This document shows positions 1 through 10,657 of a stretch of 64,000 nt of DNA, in pieces. The translations under genes and the position numbers were made by a program. Origin of the DNA: Microbacterium sp. BH-3-3-3 (GTDB lineage Bacteria > Actinomycetota > Actinomycetes > Actinomycetales > Microbacteriaceae); the NCBI RefSeq assembly GCF_007679045.1, contig NZ_VEFS01000004.1, forward strand, positions 124,001 to 188,000, read 5' to 3'. Below the pieces are notes generated by a model that had not been told where the DNA came from, made no database searches, and worked only from the letters and a program-made list of their open reading frames with translations. Numbering within the stretch: position 1 is the first letter of the stretch; every line of letters starts with the position of its first letter.

Positions 1-423
1 GCCGTCGACGGTGAAGTTGTCGACGAGCGAGGGGTAGAAGTCGTCCTTGTTCGCCAGGTCGTCGCCGTACGCCGCGATCGAGCCGTTCGCCGCGTAGCCG
101 GCCAGGGCCTCGGGGGCGAGGTAGAACAGATCGGGCGGCGAGCCGGCCGCGAAACCCTGCGAGAGCTGCTGGGGGAGGTCGTTGGCGGTCTGCACCTCGG
201 CCTGCACGCCCGACTGCTCGCTCCAGGCGGCGACGGCGTCGGTGACGGCGGTGGTCTCGGCGTCGCCCGAGGAGCCGATGAGGATGCTGAGCTTTCCCGA
301 GCCCGAGGCCTGGGATTCGCCGGGGGTGTCGTTGAATCCGGAGCCGCACGCGGTGAGCGCGAGGGCTCCGGTGGCGAGAAGTGCGCCGGCGGCGAGCCAG
401 TTCCGGGCAGTGTGCCGTGTCAT
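1..423 (-). CDS. ABC transporter extracellular solute-binding lipoprotein, N-terminal part (truncated by window edge)
   Basis: Reading leftward from the ATG at 421-423 gives 141 codons that run off the window edge. The N-terminus is a lipoprotein signal: MTRHTARN, a hydrophobic stretch and the lipobox LTAC at about residues 25-28. After a Ser/Gly linker the mature part starts with KLSILIGSSGD and continues with a periplasmic-binding-protein fold pattern (AAWSEQSG, PPDLFYLAPEALAGYA), typical of family 1 sugar-binding proteins. It should capture a sugar outside the membrane for an ABC importer encoded further left. It is divergent from a LacI-type regulator, the usual arrangement for a sugar-uptake operon. 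The substrate cannot be read from this fragment. Confidence 0.85.
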   Translation of the reverse strand, partial: MTRHTARNWLAAGALLATGALALTACGSGFNDTPGESQASGSGKLSILIGSSGDAETTAVTDAVAAWSEQSGVQAEVQTANDLPQQLSQGFAAGSPPDLFYLAPEALAGYAANGSIAAYGDDLANKDDFYPSLVDNFTVDG

Positions 424-480
424 GTGTCTCTCTCCTTCGATGAGGCATGCGACCCCTCCGGGTGCTCGGAGGGCCGTCGG

Positions 481-494
481 TTTGATCGTTCAAA
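481..494. promoter_or_regulatory. Candidate LacI-family operator
   Basis: TTTGATCGTTCAAA is a near-perfect palindrome with a central CG and one mismatched pair, the classic form of LacI/GalR operators. It lies between the divergent binding-protein gene (58 bases from its start) and the LacI regulator gene, so the adjacent regulator probably binds it to repress the transporter operon and perhaps itself. Confidence 0.6.
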
Positions 495-668
495 TGACGG
501 TTCGACAACGGTAAGGAACGGCGGTGTTTCCTGTCAAGCGGTTGCCCGCCCGCTTAGGCTGTCGGTCTGGCCGTCCGGCCTGCACCCGCCGTCGCGGAGC
601 GCGCAGGCGCCGGAGGATCGAAAACCGGATGCCGCGGGGCACCGGCCACGGCACGGGGGAGACGAGAC

Positions 669-1667
669 ATGGCGAAGACGCCCACCGTCGACGACGTCGC
701 ACGCGTCGCCGGCGTCTCGCGGCAGACCGTGTCGAACGTCGTGAACACCCCCGACATCGTGCGCGAGGCCACCCGCCTGCGCGTCGAAGCCGCGATCGCC
801 GAGCTCGGCTACCGCCCTCACGCCGCCGCGCGCCGCCTGCGCACGCGTCGGAGCTCGACCATCGGCATCCATCTCGATCCGTACGCCGGGGGAATCTCGG
901 GCGTGGTGCTCGACCGCTTCGTGCACGCCCTCACCGAACGCGCGGGCGAGCGCGACATGCGCGTGCTGCTGTACGCCGCGCGCACGCCCGAAGAGGAGAT
1001 CGCCCGCCTCGGCGATCTGCTCGAGGGGGGAGAAGTGGATGCCGTCGTCATCACCGGAACCTTCCACGGCGACCCGCGCACGGGGTGGCTGCTCGACCGC
1101 GCCCTGCCGTTCGTGTCGTTCGGACGGCCGTGGGGCGAAGACGACGTCGAAGCCCCCGCGCACCTCTGGGTCGACGTCGACGGAGCGGCGGGCACGCGCG
1201 CCGCGACCGCGCACCTGCTGGCCCAGGACGGCCAGCGCATCGCCTTCCTCGGGTGGCCCGCCGGGTCGGGCACCGGCGACGAACGCGAGCGCGGGTGGCG
1301 CGAGAGCGCGGCCTCGGGACCGCGATGGGTCGTCGAAGAGAACGTCTCGGCGGCCCGCGACGTGGTCGCCGCCGGCCTCGCCGCCGACCCGGGCGTGACG
1401 GGCATCGTATGCGCGAGCGACTCCCTCGCGATCGGCGCGCACCTCGCCGTCACCCTCGCCGGCCGGAGCGACATCACGGTCATCGGCTTCGACAACACCC
1501 CCGCGGTTGAGGCGCTCGGCCTGTCGAGCGTCGAGCAGTTGCCCGAGAAGGTGGCATCCGGAGCCCTCGACCTGCTCATGGGCGAGAACGGCACGGTCGT
1601 CGCCCCCCGCGCACCGACGGCCGGAGCGGCGCACGTGCTGGTGGAGCCGCGGCTCGTCGTGCGCTGA
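669..1667 (+). CDS. LacI family transcriptional regulator
   Basis: 332 residues, the usual LacI/GalR length. Residues 6-25 form the N-terminal helix-turn-helix (VDDVARVAGVSRQTVSNVVN), followed by the hinge helix region (PHAAARRLRTRRS). The rest is a periplasmic-binding-like effector domain (TIGIHLDP near residue 64, CASDSLAIGAHLA and ITVIGFDNTPA near the C-terminus). The ATG is preceded by ggggagacgag, a fair ribosome site. It is divergent from a sugar ABC binding protein, so it most likely represses that transporter until its sugar is present. A palindrome with central CG at 481-494 is its probable operator. The effector is unknown. Confidence 0.93.
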   Translation: MAKTPTVDDVARVAGVSRQTVSNVVNTPDIVREATRLRVEAAIAELGYRPHAAARRLRTRRSSTIGIHLDPYAGGISGVVLDRFVHALTERAGERDMRVLLYAARTPEEEIARLGDLLEGGEVDAVVITGTFHGDPRTGWLLDRALPFVSFGRPWGEDDVEAPAHLWVDVDGAAGTRAATAHLLAQDGQRIAFLGWPAGSGTGDERERGWRESAASGPRWVVEENVSAARDVVAAGLAADPGVTGIVCASDSLAIGAHLAVTLAGRSDITVIGFDNTPAVEALGLSSVEQLPEKVASGALDLLMGENGTVVAPRAPTAGAAHVLVEPRLVVR

Positions 1668-1722
1668 GGCGCGGGGGTGGGCGGGGCGGCGCCCGGGGAG
1701 TTTGGGGCGGGATCCGTCGATT

Positions 1723-1762
1723 GGGGCGAGAATTTCACGCCCCGAACGACGAAACTCGCCCC
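1723..1762. terminator. Bidirectional hairpin terminator between convergent genes
   Basis: GGGGCGAG (1723-1730) pairs with CTCGCCCC (1755-1762), and the stem extends into TTTC/GAAA. It lies in the 104-base gap between the convergent LacI and IclR genes and can serve both. No clear T-run follows. Confidence 0.5.
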
Positions 1763-1771
1763 GAACGCGCG

Positions 1772-2545
1772 TCAGGCCGGCCGGCCGATGCGGCGGGCGA
1801 GCTCGGCGGCGGTTCCGGATGCCGCTGACGCCAGCGCCTCGGCATCGCGCGGGGGTCCGTCGGCCGGCCACGTGATCGCCACGGCCGCGGCGGGCCACCC
1901 GGCGTGATCCAGCACCGCGGCGGCGACGGAGCGGAATCCGGGCGTGACCTCGCCGTTCTCGCTCGCGTGGCCGTCGGCCCGCACGAGGCGGAGCACCTCA
2001 CGCAGCTCGCGCGGGGTCGCGGGGCCCGCACTGTGGCGCTGGGTGAGGGCCGTGGCATCCGGGAACAACGCCCGCACTTGCTCGCGGGGGAGCGCCGCGA
2101 GCATGGCCCGCCCCGTCGCCGTCAGGTGTGCGGGGAGGCGCACGCCGACGTCGGTCACGAGCGCGGGGCGGCGCGGAGCGCGCTCTTCGACGATGTACAG
2201 CACATCTCGGCCGGCCAGCACGGCGAGGTGGGCAGATTCGCCGACCCGGTCGGAGAGCCCGGCCAGCAGCGGCCGCCCGAGGCGGGCGAGGGGTTGCTGC
2301 CGGGCGTATCCGCCGCCGAGCTCGAACGCCGCGGTGCCGAGGCCCCAGCGACGGTCGCCGGGCAGGTGCACGACGTAGCCGTGCTGCTCGAGGGTGGCGA
2401 GCAGGTGATAGACGCTCGAGCGCGGGATGCCGAGGGTCGTCGCGATCGACTGCGCGGCCATCGGGCCGGGCTGGCGCGCGAGCAGCGAGAGGATCCGCAG
2501 CGTCTGACCGGCGGCGGGAACTTGCGGGCGGGGAATGTCTGGCAT
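1772..2545 (-). CDS. IclR family regulator, probable histidine-utilisation regulator (HutR-like)
   Basis: 257 residues from the ATG at 2543-2545. This start was chosen over an in-frame start at 2644 because the extra residues look non-coding and would overlap hutH. Residues about 10-75 are the IclR winged helix (AGQTLRILSLLARQPG, AAQSIATTLGIPRSSVYHLL). The remainder is the effector domain (ESAHLAVLAGRDVLYIVE, LTATGRAMLAALP, RSVAAAVLDHAGWP). It is divergent from hutH, and in corynebacteria the hut genes are controlled by the IclR protein HutR, so a role in switching hut genes is likely. A HutR-like 14-base palindrome covers its own start codon, suggesting autoregulation. Confidence 0.88.
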   Translation of the reverse strand: MPDIPRPQVPAAGQTLRILSLLARQPGPMAAQSIATTLGIPRSSVYHLLATLEQHGYVVHLPGDRRWGLGTAAFELGGGYARQQPLARLGRPLLAGLSDRVGESAHLAVLAGRDVLYIVEERAPRRPALVTDVGVRLPAHLTATGRAMLAALPREQVRALFPDATALTQRHSAGPATPRELREVLRLVRADGHASENGEVTPGFRSVAAAVLDHAGWPAAAVAITWPADGPPRDAEALASAASGTAAELARRIGRPA

Positions 2546-2551
2546 GACAGA
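2538..2551. promoter_or_regulatory. Candidate HutR-type operator between iclR and hutH
   Basis: TCTGGCATGACAGA fits the palindromic form TCTG-nn-AT-nn-CAGA. From memory, the corynebacterial HutR motif is TCTGwwATwCCAGA. A second site at 2552-2565 matches only in its right half (ATGCCAGA). The pair overlaps the iclR start codon and lies 55 bases upstream of hutH. Confidence 0.55.
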
Positions 2552-2606
2552 CACAGGATGCCAGAACCCCGTCGTCGCGCGACAGTGCGCGCGATGGAAT
2601 CGGCGT

Positions 2607-4175
2607 ATGAACGCGAGCGTCACCGTCGGATCCCGGCCCCTCACCCCTCAGGATGTGGTCGCCGTCGCGCGCCACGACGCGCAGGTGACGGTGGACGACG
2701 ACGCCCTGCAGCGCGTGGCCGACACCCGCGCCCTCATCGAGGCGCTCGCCGACGACCCGCAGCCGCACTACGGCATCTCGACCGGCTTCGGGGCGCTGGC
2801 GACGACGTTCATCGCCGAGGACCGGCGCGCTCAGCTGCAGGCGAGCCTCATCCGCTCGCACGCCGCCGGCACCGGGGCCGAGGTCGAGCGCGAGGTCGTG
2901 CGCGCCCTCATGCTGCTGCGGCTGCAGACCCTGTCCACCGGTCGCACCGGGGTGCGCCCCGTCGTGGTCGAGACCTACGCCGCCCTGCTGAACGCCGGGA
3001 TCACCCCGGTCGTGCGCGAATACGGCTCGCTCGGCTGCTCGGGCGACCTCGCGCCGCTGTCGCACGTGGCCCTCGCGGTGATGGGCGAGGGCGAGGTACG
3101 CGACGCCGCCGGCGATCGGCGATCCGCCGCCGACGCGCTCGCCGCCGCCGGGATCGCCCCGGTCGCCCTGCGCGAGAAGGAGGGCCTCGCCCTCATCAAC
3201 GGCACCGACGGCATGCTCGGCATGCTGCTGCTGGCCCTGCACGACCTCGAGATGCTACTCACCACGGCCGACGTCTCGGCGGCGATCTCGATCGAATCGC
3301 AGTTGGGGACGGATGCCGTCTTCGCGGCCGACCTCATGGCGCTTCGCCCGCAGCTGGGGCAGGCGGTATCCGCGGCGAACCTCCGCGCGTTCCTCGCCGG
3401 CTCGCCCATCGTCGCGAGCCACCGCGGCCCCGAGTGCACCCGCGTGCAGGATGCCTACTCCCTGCGTTGCGCTCCCCAGGTGCACGGCGCCGCGCGTGAC
3501 ACGATGACCCACGCGGCGCGGGTCGCCGAGCGCGAGCTGGCATCCGCCGTCGACAACCCCGTCGTCACCGTCGACGGGCGCGTCGAGTCGAACGGCAACT
3601 TCCACGGCGCCCCCGTCGCGTACGTGCTCGACTTCCTCGCGATCGCGGTCGCCGACGTGGCCTCGATGTCGGAGCGCCGCACCGACCGTGCGCTCGACGT
3701 CGCCCGCAGCAACGGGCTGCCGCCGTTCCTGGCCGACGAGGCGGGGGTCGACTCGGGCCTGATGATCGCGCAGTACGCCGCCGCCGGAATCGTGTCGGAG
3801 CTCAAGCGCCTCGCCGCCCCCGCCTCGGTCGACTCGATCCCCTCGAGCGCCATGCAGGAGGATCACGTGTCGATGGGCTGGGCGGGTGCCCGCAAGCTCC
3901 GTCGCTCGATCGATGGGCTCGCCCGCGTGCTGGCGATCGAAGTGCTGACCGGATGCCGCGCCCTCGACCTGCGCGCTCCCCTCGAGCCCGCGGCGGCCAC
4001 CGGCGCCGTGCGCGACCTCATCCGCACGCGTGTCGAAGGCCCCGGCCCCGACCGCTTCGTCTCGCCCGAGATCGAGGCCGTGACCGAGCTCGTCGCCTCG
4101 GGCGCGGTGGCGCGGGTCGCGCTCGCTCGGACGGATTCCGCCCACACGCTCTCCACTCCCGTACACACCGCCTGA
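2607..4175 (+). CDS. hutH: Histidine ammonia-lyase
   Basis: Converts L-histidine to trans-urocanate and ammonia, the first step of histidine degradation, in the cytoplasm as a homotetramer. 522 residues from the ATG at 2607; the in-frame start at 2535 would add 24 residues across the operator region. Key family motifs are visible: HYGISTGFG near residue 52 (active-site Tyr loop) and [14 protein letters not shown], where Cys144-Ser145-Gly146 occupies the place of the usual Ala-Ser-Gly that cyclises to the MIO cofactor. It heads hutH-hutU-hutI and is divergent from the IclR regulator. Cys at the first MIO position is not a defect in itself and, from memory, occurs in other actinobacterial enzymes. 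Confidence 0.95.
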   Translation: MNASVTVGSRPLTPQDVVAVARHDAQVTVDDDALQRVADTRALIEALADDPQPHYGISTGFGALATTFIAEDRRAQLQASLIRSHAAGTGAEVEREVVRALMLLRLQTLSTGRTGVRPVVVETYAALLNAGITPVVREYGSLGCSGDLAPLSHVALAVMGEGEVRDAAGDRRSAADALAAAGIAPVALREKEGLALINGTDGMLGMLLLALHDLEMLLTTADVSAAISIESQLGTDAVFAADLMALRPQLGQAVSAANLRAFLAGSPIVASHRGPECTRVQDAYSLRCAPQVHGAARDTMTHAARVAERELASAVDNPVVTVDGRVESNGNFHGAPVAYVLDFLAIAVADVASMSERRTDRALDVARSNGLPPFLADEAGVDSGLMIAQYAAAGIVSELKRLAAPASVDSIPSSAMQEDHVSMGWAGARKLRRSIDGLARVLAIEVLTGCRALDLRAPLEPAAATGAVRDLIRTRVEGPGPDRFVSPEIEAVTELVASGAVARVALARTDSAHTLSTPVHTA

Positions 4176-4204
4176 CCTCGCGCCCCGATCAAAGGAGATC
4201 CGCC

Positions 4205-6054
<1,850 letters not shown>

Positions 6055-6058
<4 letters not shown>

Positions 6059-7239
6059 GCGGTTCCGGGCGGGCCGGACGCGCGTTCCTACTGACGAACA
6101 TCGGGGAGCTGACGACGAACGTCGCGGCCCCGGGCGATGCCTGCGGAACCCTGCGCGACGCCGCCGTGCTCGTGCGGGACGGACGCGTCGAGTGGGTGGG
6201 GTCGGCGGATGCCGCTCCGACCGACGTTCCGGTGGTGAATGCCGAGGGTCGCGCCGTCATCCCCGGCTTCGTCGACAGCCACACCCATCTGGTCTTCGGC
6301 GGCGACCGGGCTGCGGAGTTCGCGGCCCGGATGGCCGGTGAGTCGTATGCCGCGGGGGGAATCCGCACCACTGTCGCCGCGACCCGAGCGGCCTCCGACG
6401 ATGAACTGCGGGCTCGTCTCGCAGCCCTGGTCGGGGAGTGCCGAGCCCAGGGGACGACCACCCTCGAGATCAAGACCGGCTACGGGCTCGACGTCGAGAC
6501 CGAGACGCGTCTCGCGCGGCTCGCGAGCGAGGTCACCGCCGAGGTCACCTTCCTCGGCGCGCACGTCGTGCCCGCGGAGTTCGCCGGGCGGGGCGACGAC
6601 TACGTCGAGCTCGTCGTCGGCGACATGCTCGACGCAGTGGCTCCGCACGCGCGGTGGATCGACGTGTTCTGCGAGGAGGGCGCGTTCACGCCGACCCAGA
6701 GCCGCCGGGTGCTCGAGGCGGGCCGTGCCGCGGGTCTCGGCATCCGGGTGCACGGGAACCAGCTCGGCTTCGGCGGGGGAGCGGCCCTCGCCGTCGAGCT
6801 CGGCGCCGCGGCGGTGGACCACTGCACGTACCTCAGCGACGACGACGTCGCCGCGCTCGCCGGCTCGGACACCGTGGCGACGCTGCTGCCGGGGGTGGAG
6901 TTCTCGACGCGGCAGCCGTACCCCGACGCACGACGGCTGATGGACGCGGGCGTGACCGTCGCTCTCGCGAGCGACTGCAACCCCGGATCGAGCTTCACCA
7001 GTTCGATGCCGCTCATGATCGCCCTGGCCGTGCGCGAGATGGGCATGACGGTCGCCGAGGCCGTGTGGGCGGCGACCGCGGGAGGTGCCCGCGCGCTGCG
7101 CCGCACCGACGTGGGAGTGATCCGGCCCGGCGCGCGCGCCGACCTCGTGCTGCTGGAGGCCCCGACCCGCGTGCACCTCGCCTACCGGCCGGGCGCGCCC
7201 CTCGTGCGGGCGGTGTGGAAGGACGGGGCCGAGGTCTGA
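6055..7239 (+). CDS. hutI: Imidazolonepropionase
   Basis: Hydrolyses imidazolone propionate to N-formimidoyl-L-glutamate, the third hut step. 394 residues. The GTG at 6055 overlaps the hutU stop codon, implying translational coupling; a GTG directly before it (6052) is equally possible. Amidohydrolase motifs: [18 protein letters not shown] near residue 72 (metal-binding HxH), [22 protein letters not shown] (metal His), and ASDCNPGSS (catalytic Asp region) followed by GARADLVLL near the end. It closes the hutHUI run. The next enzyme, HutG, is encoded at 8038-8943 on the other strand. Confidence 0.95.
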
Positions 7240-7250
7240 GGCATCGCGCG

Positions 7251-7525
7251 GGTCGGGGGCACGGCCGGGCCGGTCGTCGGGCCGGGCTGGACCGTCGTGC
7301 GGATGCCGCGGGCGACACGCCGGGTGTCGGGTCGCGCGGGACGGCGTGTCGGGGGTGAGGTCCGCGGGACGGCGGGTCGGCGGGGCACGGCGGGTCACGG
7401 CGGGTCGGGGGCACGGCCGGTCGGCGGGGTCCCGCCCGAGTGTGCCGTCGTGCGGATGCCGCGGGGGACACGCCGGGTGTCGGGTCGGGCGGGACGGCGT
7501 GTCGGGGCTGAGGTCCGCACGACGG
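7251..7525. repeat. Tandem imperfect repeat of about 153 bases filling the hutI-sixA gap
   Basis: The 337-base gap between two convergent genes is built from two copies of one unit. GGTCGGGGGCACGGCCGG occurs at 7251 and 7403. An 81-base block starting ccgtcgtgcggatgccgcgg runs 7292-7372 and again 7445-7525 with only a few differences. I see no gene or clear terminator in the gap; the open frames there are by-products of the GC-rich repeat. Confidence 0.8.
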
Positions 7526-7576
7526 CGACGCGGCGAAGAGGTGAGGCAACCCGGGGCCGGACGGCCCAGGCCGGCC

Positions 7577-8041
7577 TCAGGGCGTCAGCAGCTCGAACTC
7601 GTCGGGAGGGGTCGCGTCGACGTCGTCCCACGTGCCGTCGTGCCAGGTGAAGATCGCCACGGCGCACGTGACCATGCGCTCGTCGCGGTCGGCGAGACGC
7701 GAGACGAGGGCGCTCATGCCGGGGTCGTGCGCGACGACCATCAGCTCGTCGACCCCCACGGCGCGCGCGGACGCCAGAATCTGCGCGGGATCGGCCAGGT
7801 ACAGCTCGGAGAGCTCGGTGACTTCGGCGTCGAAGGCCTTCGCGAAGAACTGCGCCGTCTCTTTCGCGCGCACGGCCGTGCTCGACAGCACCGTCTCCGG
7901 TCGCACGCCCTTGCGCACGACCATCCGCGCCATCGCCGGTGCGTCGCGGCGACCGCGATCGTTGAGCGGACGCTCGTGATCGTCGAGACCTTCGTCGGCC
8001 CAGTCCGATTTCGCGTGCCGCGCGAGGATGAGTTGGATCAT
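7577..8041 (-). CDS. SixA-type histidine phosphatase
   Basis: 154 residues, starting MIQLILARHAKSDW with the phosphohistidine of the histidine phosphatase family at His9 in LARHAKSD. A second motif is VVAHDPGM near residue 102. SixA-like proteins remove phosphate from phosphohistidine on signalling or transport proteins; the partner here is unknown. The ATG overlaps the stop of hutG by four bases (ATGA), so it is the last gene of a coupled three-gene operon. A longer open frame upstream was rejected because it only mirrors hutG. Confidence 0.85.
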   Translation of the reverse strand: MIQLILARHAKSDWADEGLDDHERPLNDRGRRDAPAMARMVVRKGVRPETVLSSTAVRAKETAQFFAKAFDAEVTELSELYLADPAQILASARAVGVDELMVVAHDPGMSALVSRLADRDERMVTCAVAIFTWHDGTWDDVDATPPDEFELLTP

Positions 8042-8943
8042 CGTCTTTCCGCCATTCCTGCCAGGATCTCCAGAACGCACAGCGCAGCCAGACGCACCGT
8101 GCGGGCGTCGGCGGTGTCTGCCGTGGCATCCACCTCGACGATGTCGGCGCTGATCACGCCGGAGTCGCGGGAGAGGCCGCGCACGAGAGCGCGCAACTCC
8201 CACGCGGCGAGGCCTCCGGGAACGCTCGCCGGGCACCCCGGTGCGACCGAGCGGTCGCAGACGTCGACGTCGACATCGAGATGGATGCCGCCGGCATCGG
8301 CCGACGCGGAGCCCGCTCCGGCGATGCGCAGGGCGTCGGCGATCACCGTGTCGATGCCGCGACTGCGGAGCTCGTCGAGGGTGATGACGGTGATGCCCGC
8401 CTCGTGGGCGCGCTGCGCGTAGGCTGCGGAGTTCGCGAAGTCGGCGATGCCGATCTGCACGATGCGCGAGGGGTCGAGCCCGTCGGCGATGAGCCGGCGT
8501 ACGGGGGATCCGTTCGATTCGCCGTCGCGCAGGTCGAAGTGGGCGTCGAGGGTGATGAGCCCGCGGGCGCGGCGTCCTTGCGCGACCGCGTAGGTCGCGG
8601 AGTTGTCGCCGCCGAGGGCGATCACCATGCGCGCGGCGCTGAGCTCGGCGACGGCGTCGCGCACGCGCTGTTCGCCCTCGCGACCGTCGGGTTCGGTGAC
8701 GTCGCCGGCATCGACGATGCGCAGCACGTCGTCGAGCGAGACCGGGGGCGGACCCATCAGCGTGGGCGAGAAGCGGCGGAGAGCGGCGCGAACCGCCGCG
8801 GGGGTTTCGCCGGCGCACGTGGGCGAGAGCGACGTGCGCCAGGCGGGGACACCGAGCAGAGCGGCATCCGGAATCTCGTTGGGCGAGGGCGCGGGCCAGT
8901 CACCGGCGCGGGGCCAGAGCGGGTCGACGGACAGGGCGGTCAT
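8038..8943 (-). CDS. hutG: Formimidoylglutamase / arginase-family hydrolase
   Basis: 301 residues from the ATG at 8941-8943. Ureohydrolase metal-binding motifs are visible: GGDN (111-114), DAHFD (133-137) and DVDVDVCD (223-230), giving a two-manganese site. First-motif Asn replaces the usual His, as in many actinobacterial HutG-like proteins. It would hydrolyse N-formimidoyl-glutamate to glutamate and formamide, the one hut step absent from the hutHUI run 0.8 kb away. Agmatinase or another guanidino-hydrolase remains possible. It overlaps both neighbours by four bases. Confidence 0.8.
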   Translation of the reverse strand: MTALSVDPLWPRAGDWPAPSPNEIPDAALLGVPAWRTSLSPTCAGETPAAVRAALRRFSPTLMGPPPVSLDDVLRIVDAGDVTEPDGREGEQRVRDAVAELSAARMVIALGGDNSATYAVAQGRRARGLITLDAHFDLRDGESNGSPVRRLIADGLDPSRIVQIGIADFANSAAYAQRAHEAGITVITLDELRSRGIDTVIADALRIAGAGSASADAGGIHLDVDVDVCDRSVAPGCPASVPGGLAAWELRALVRGLSRDSGVISADIVEVDATADTADARTVRLAALCVLEILAGMAERR

Positions 8944-9305
8944 ACGGCGACGTAGACCCATGCCTCGTCACCGCTCGATAGCGTGACCCGCGTGCGCCGC
9001 GAGACGGTCGCCATGTACTCGTCGGCCGCGTCGAGTTCGTCTGCCGTGAGCTGCAGCACGCTGCCGAACACGCGATCGCGCGGGTCGTCGGTACGCCTGA
9101 GAGCCCGGTGACGATCAGCCAGAGCGGAGGCGGTGTCGACACCGCCCGGATCGTGGACGCCGGTGGCGTCGATCCATTCGAGACGGAAACCGGTCAGTGC
9201 GTCGTCGTCGCCGTCGACACGGCGACCGAACGTGTCGAGTTGCACGTCGGGCGACTGCAGCGTGCCGTACGTGAAGAGCGACTCGGCGTCGGTTCCGTCA
9301 CTCAC
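8940..9305 (-). CDS. Gamma-glutamylcyclotransferase (AIG2-like) family protein
   Basis: 121 residues from a GTG (9303-9305). Near the N-terminus LFTYGTLQSPDVQ is the signature substrate-binding loop of the GGCT/AIG2 fold. The middle (VFGSVLQLTADELDAADEYM) has the conserved acidic residue before the DxYE-like segment. Members cyclise gamma-glutamyl amines or act on glutathione-like compounds; the substrate here is not predictable. Its stop overlaps the hutG start (ATGA), so it is the first gene of the GGCT-hutG-sixA operon. Confidence 0.8.
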   Translation of the reverse strand: MSDGTDAESLFTYGTLQSPDVQLDTFGRRVDGDDDALTGFRLEWIDATGVHDPGGVDTASALADRHRALRRTDDPRDRVFGSVLQLTADELDAADEYMATVSRRTRVTLSSGDEAWVYVAV

Positions 9306-9335
9306 GCGCCCCAGGCTACTCACCCGGCTACGCCG

Positions 9336-9375
9336 CAGGGCGGTGCGACGCGACGGATTTCGGCGCGCCGCCCTG
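9336..9375 (-). terminator. Hairpin terminator downstream of the DUF445 gene
   Basis: CAGGGCGGTGCG (9336-9347) pairs with CGCGCCGCCCTG (9364-9375) with one mismatch. It lies between the DUF445 stop and the start of the GGCT-hutG-sixA operon, so the two minus-strand units are probably transcribed separately. Confidence 0.5.
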
Positions 9376-9382
9376 AGAGCGC

Positions 9383-10657
9383 TCACGAACCCCAGATCAC
9401 GTGGGCGACGGTGAAGATCACGAGCCCCGCGAGCGCGCCGACGATCGTTCCGTTGAGGCGGATGTACTGCAGGTCGCGTCCGACCATCAGCTCGATCTTC
9501 TCGGTGGTCTCTTCGGCGTCCCACCGCTCGACGGTGTCGGTGATGATCGAGGCGATGTCGTGGCGATAGCGGCCCACCACGAACACGGCCGCGTCGGTGA
9601 CCCAGCCGTCGACGCGCTTCTGCAGGACCTCGTCGCGCTGCAGGCGCTCGCCGACCTCGGCGAGTGCAGCCGTGGCGCGGCGCCGCAGGGCGCTGTCGGG
9701 GTCGCCGAGCGAGCGGAGCAGCCCGGCCTTCGCGGTGTTCCACGCATCGGCGGCGAGCTGACGCACGCGCGGGCTGTCGAACACCGCGGCCTTCGCTTCT
9801 TCGAGGCGCACCATCGTCGACGGATCGTGCTGCAGGTTGTCGGCGAGACGCCCGAGGTAGCCGTCGATCGCTCCACGCGCCTGATGGCGGGGGTCGGCGC
9901 GCACGGCGTCGACGAACTGCACCGCTTCGCGATAGACCGTGTCGTCGACGAGGCGCGCCGCCATGCTCGGCACCCACGCCGGCAGGCGTCGGGACACGAG
10001 GCCCTGGAAGGTGTCGCGGTTGTTACCCAGCCACACGGCGATGTTGTCGAGGGCGAGGTCGACCGCCCCGTGGTGCGCTCCCGACGACACGACCCGTTCG
10101 AGCCACCCTCCGATCGAGGGGCCCCAGTCGGGCGAAAGGAGGTGCTCGCGGGCGAGGTCTTCGATGAGGCCCTGCACGTCGTCGTCGCTCAGCGCAGTGA
10201 GCACGCTCGACGCGAGGGTCGCCCCCTCGGCGGCGACGCGTTCGGCGTGGGCGGGCTCGGCCAGCCAGGCACCGGCGCGAGCCGAGAGCGGTGTCGACTC
10301 GAGCTTGGTGCGGACGACGTCGCCCTCGAGGAAGTTCGTCTCGACGAACTCGCCCAGTTGGCGACCGATCTCGTCTTTGCGGCGCGGGATGATCGCCGTG
10401 TGGGGGATCGGCAGACCCAAGGGGTGCCGGAACAAGGCGGTGACGGCGAACCAGTCGGCCAGGGCGCCGACCATCCCGCCCTCGGCGGCCGCGCGCACGT
10501 ACTGCAACCACTCCACCTCGCGCTGGAGCGAGAACGACACGGCGAAGACGATGGCCATCGCCACCAGCGCACCGAGGGCGACCCCCTTCATGACGCGCAG
10601 GGCGCGACGGCGCTCCTGATCGGCCGGGCTCAGAGCGCGCGTGGGCGTGCGCGCCAT
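9383..10657 (-). CDS. DUF445 family membrane protein
   Basis: 424 residues from the ATG at 10655-10657. A membrane segment near residues 23-42 (MKGVALGALVAMAIVFAVSF) is followed by the family hallmark AAEGGMVGALADWFAVTALFRHPLGLPIPHTAIIP. A long amphipathic region follows (repeated LxxxLQ, VDGWV), with a second membrane segment at the C-terminus (NGTIVGALAGLVIFTVAHVIW). DUF445 proteins (YtwA/YheB type) are membrane-associated with unknown function. The ATG overlaps the stop of the acyl-CoA dehydrogenase by one base, so the two are co-transcribed. Confidence 0.88.
   Translation of the reverse strand: MARTPTRALSPADQERRRALRVMKGVALGALVAMAIVFAVSFSLQREVEWLQYVRAAAEGGMVGALADWFAVTALFRHPLGLPIPHTAIIPRRKDEIGRQLGEFVETNFLEGDVVRTKLESTPLSARAGAWLAEPAHAERVAAEGATLASSVLTALSDDDVQGLIEDLAREHLLSPDWGPSIGGWLERVVSSGAHHGAVDLALDNIAVWLGNNRDTFQGLVSRRLPAWVPSMAARLVDDTVYREAVQFVDAVRADPRHQARGAIDGYLGRLADNLQHDPSTMVRLEEAKAAVFDSPRVRQLAADAWNTAKAGLLRSLGDPDSALRRRATAALAEVGERLQRDEVLQKRVDGWVTDAAVFVVGRYRHDIASIITDTVERWDAEETTEKIELMVGRDLQYIRLNGTIVGALAGLVIFTVAHVIWGS

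Noticed and set aside
524..1898. Long Arg-rich open frames on both strands over the LacI gene
   Set aside because: They mirror the codon structure of the LacI gene in other frames, have low-complexity Arg/Ala composition and no ribosome sites.
7297..7650. Open frames in the hutI-sixA gap
   Set aside because: They consist of the GC-rich tandem repeat itself and contain repeated Arg/Gly words without any domain.
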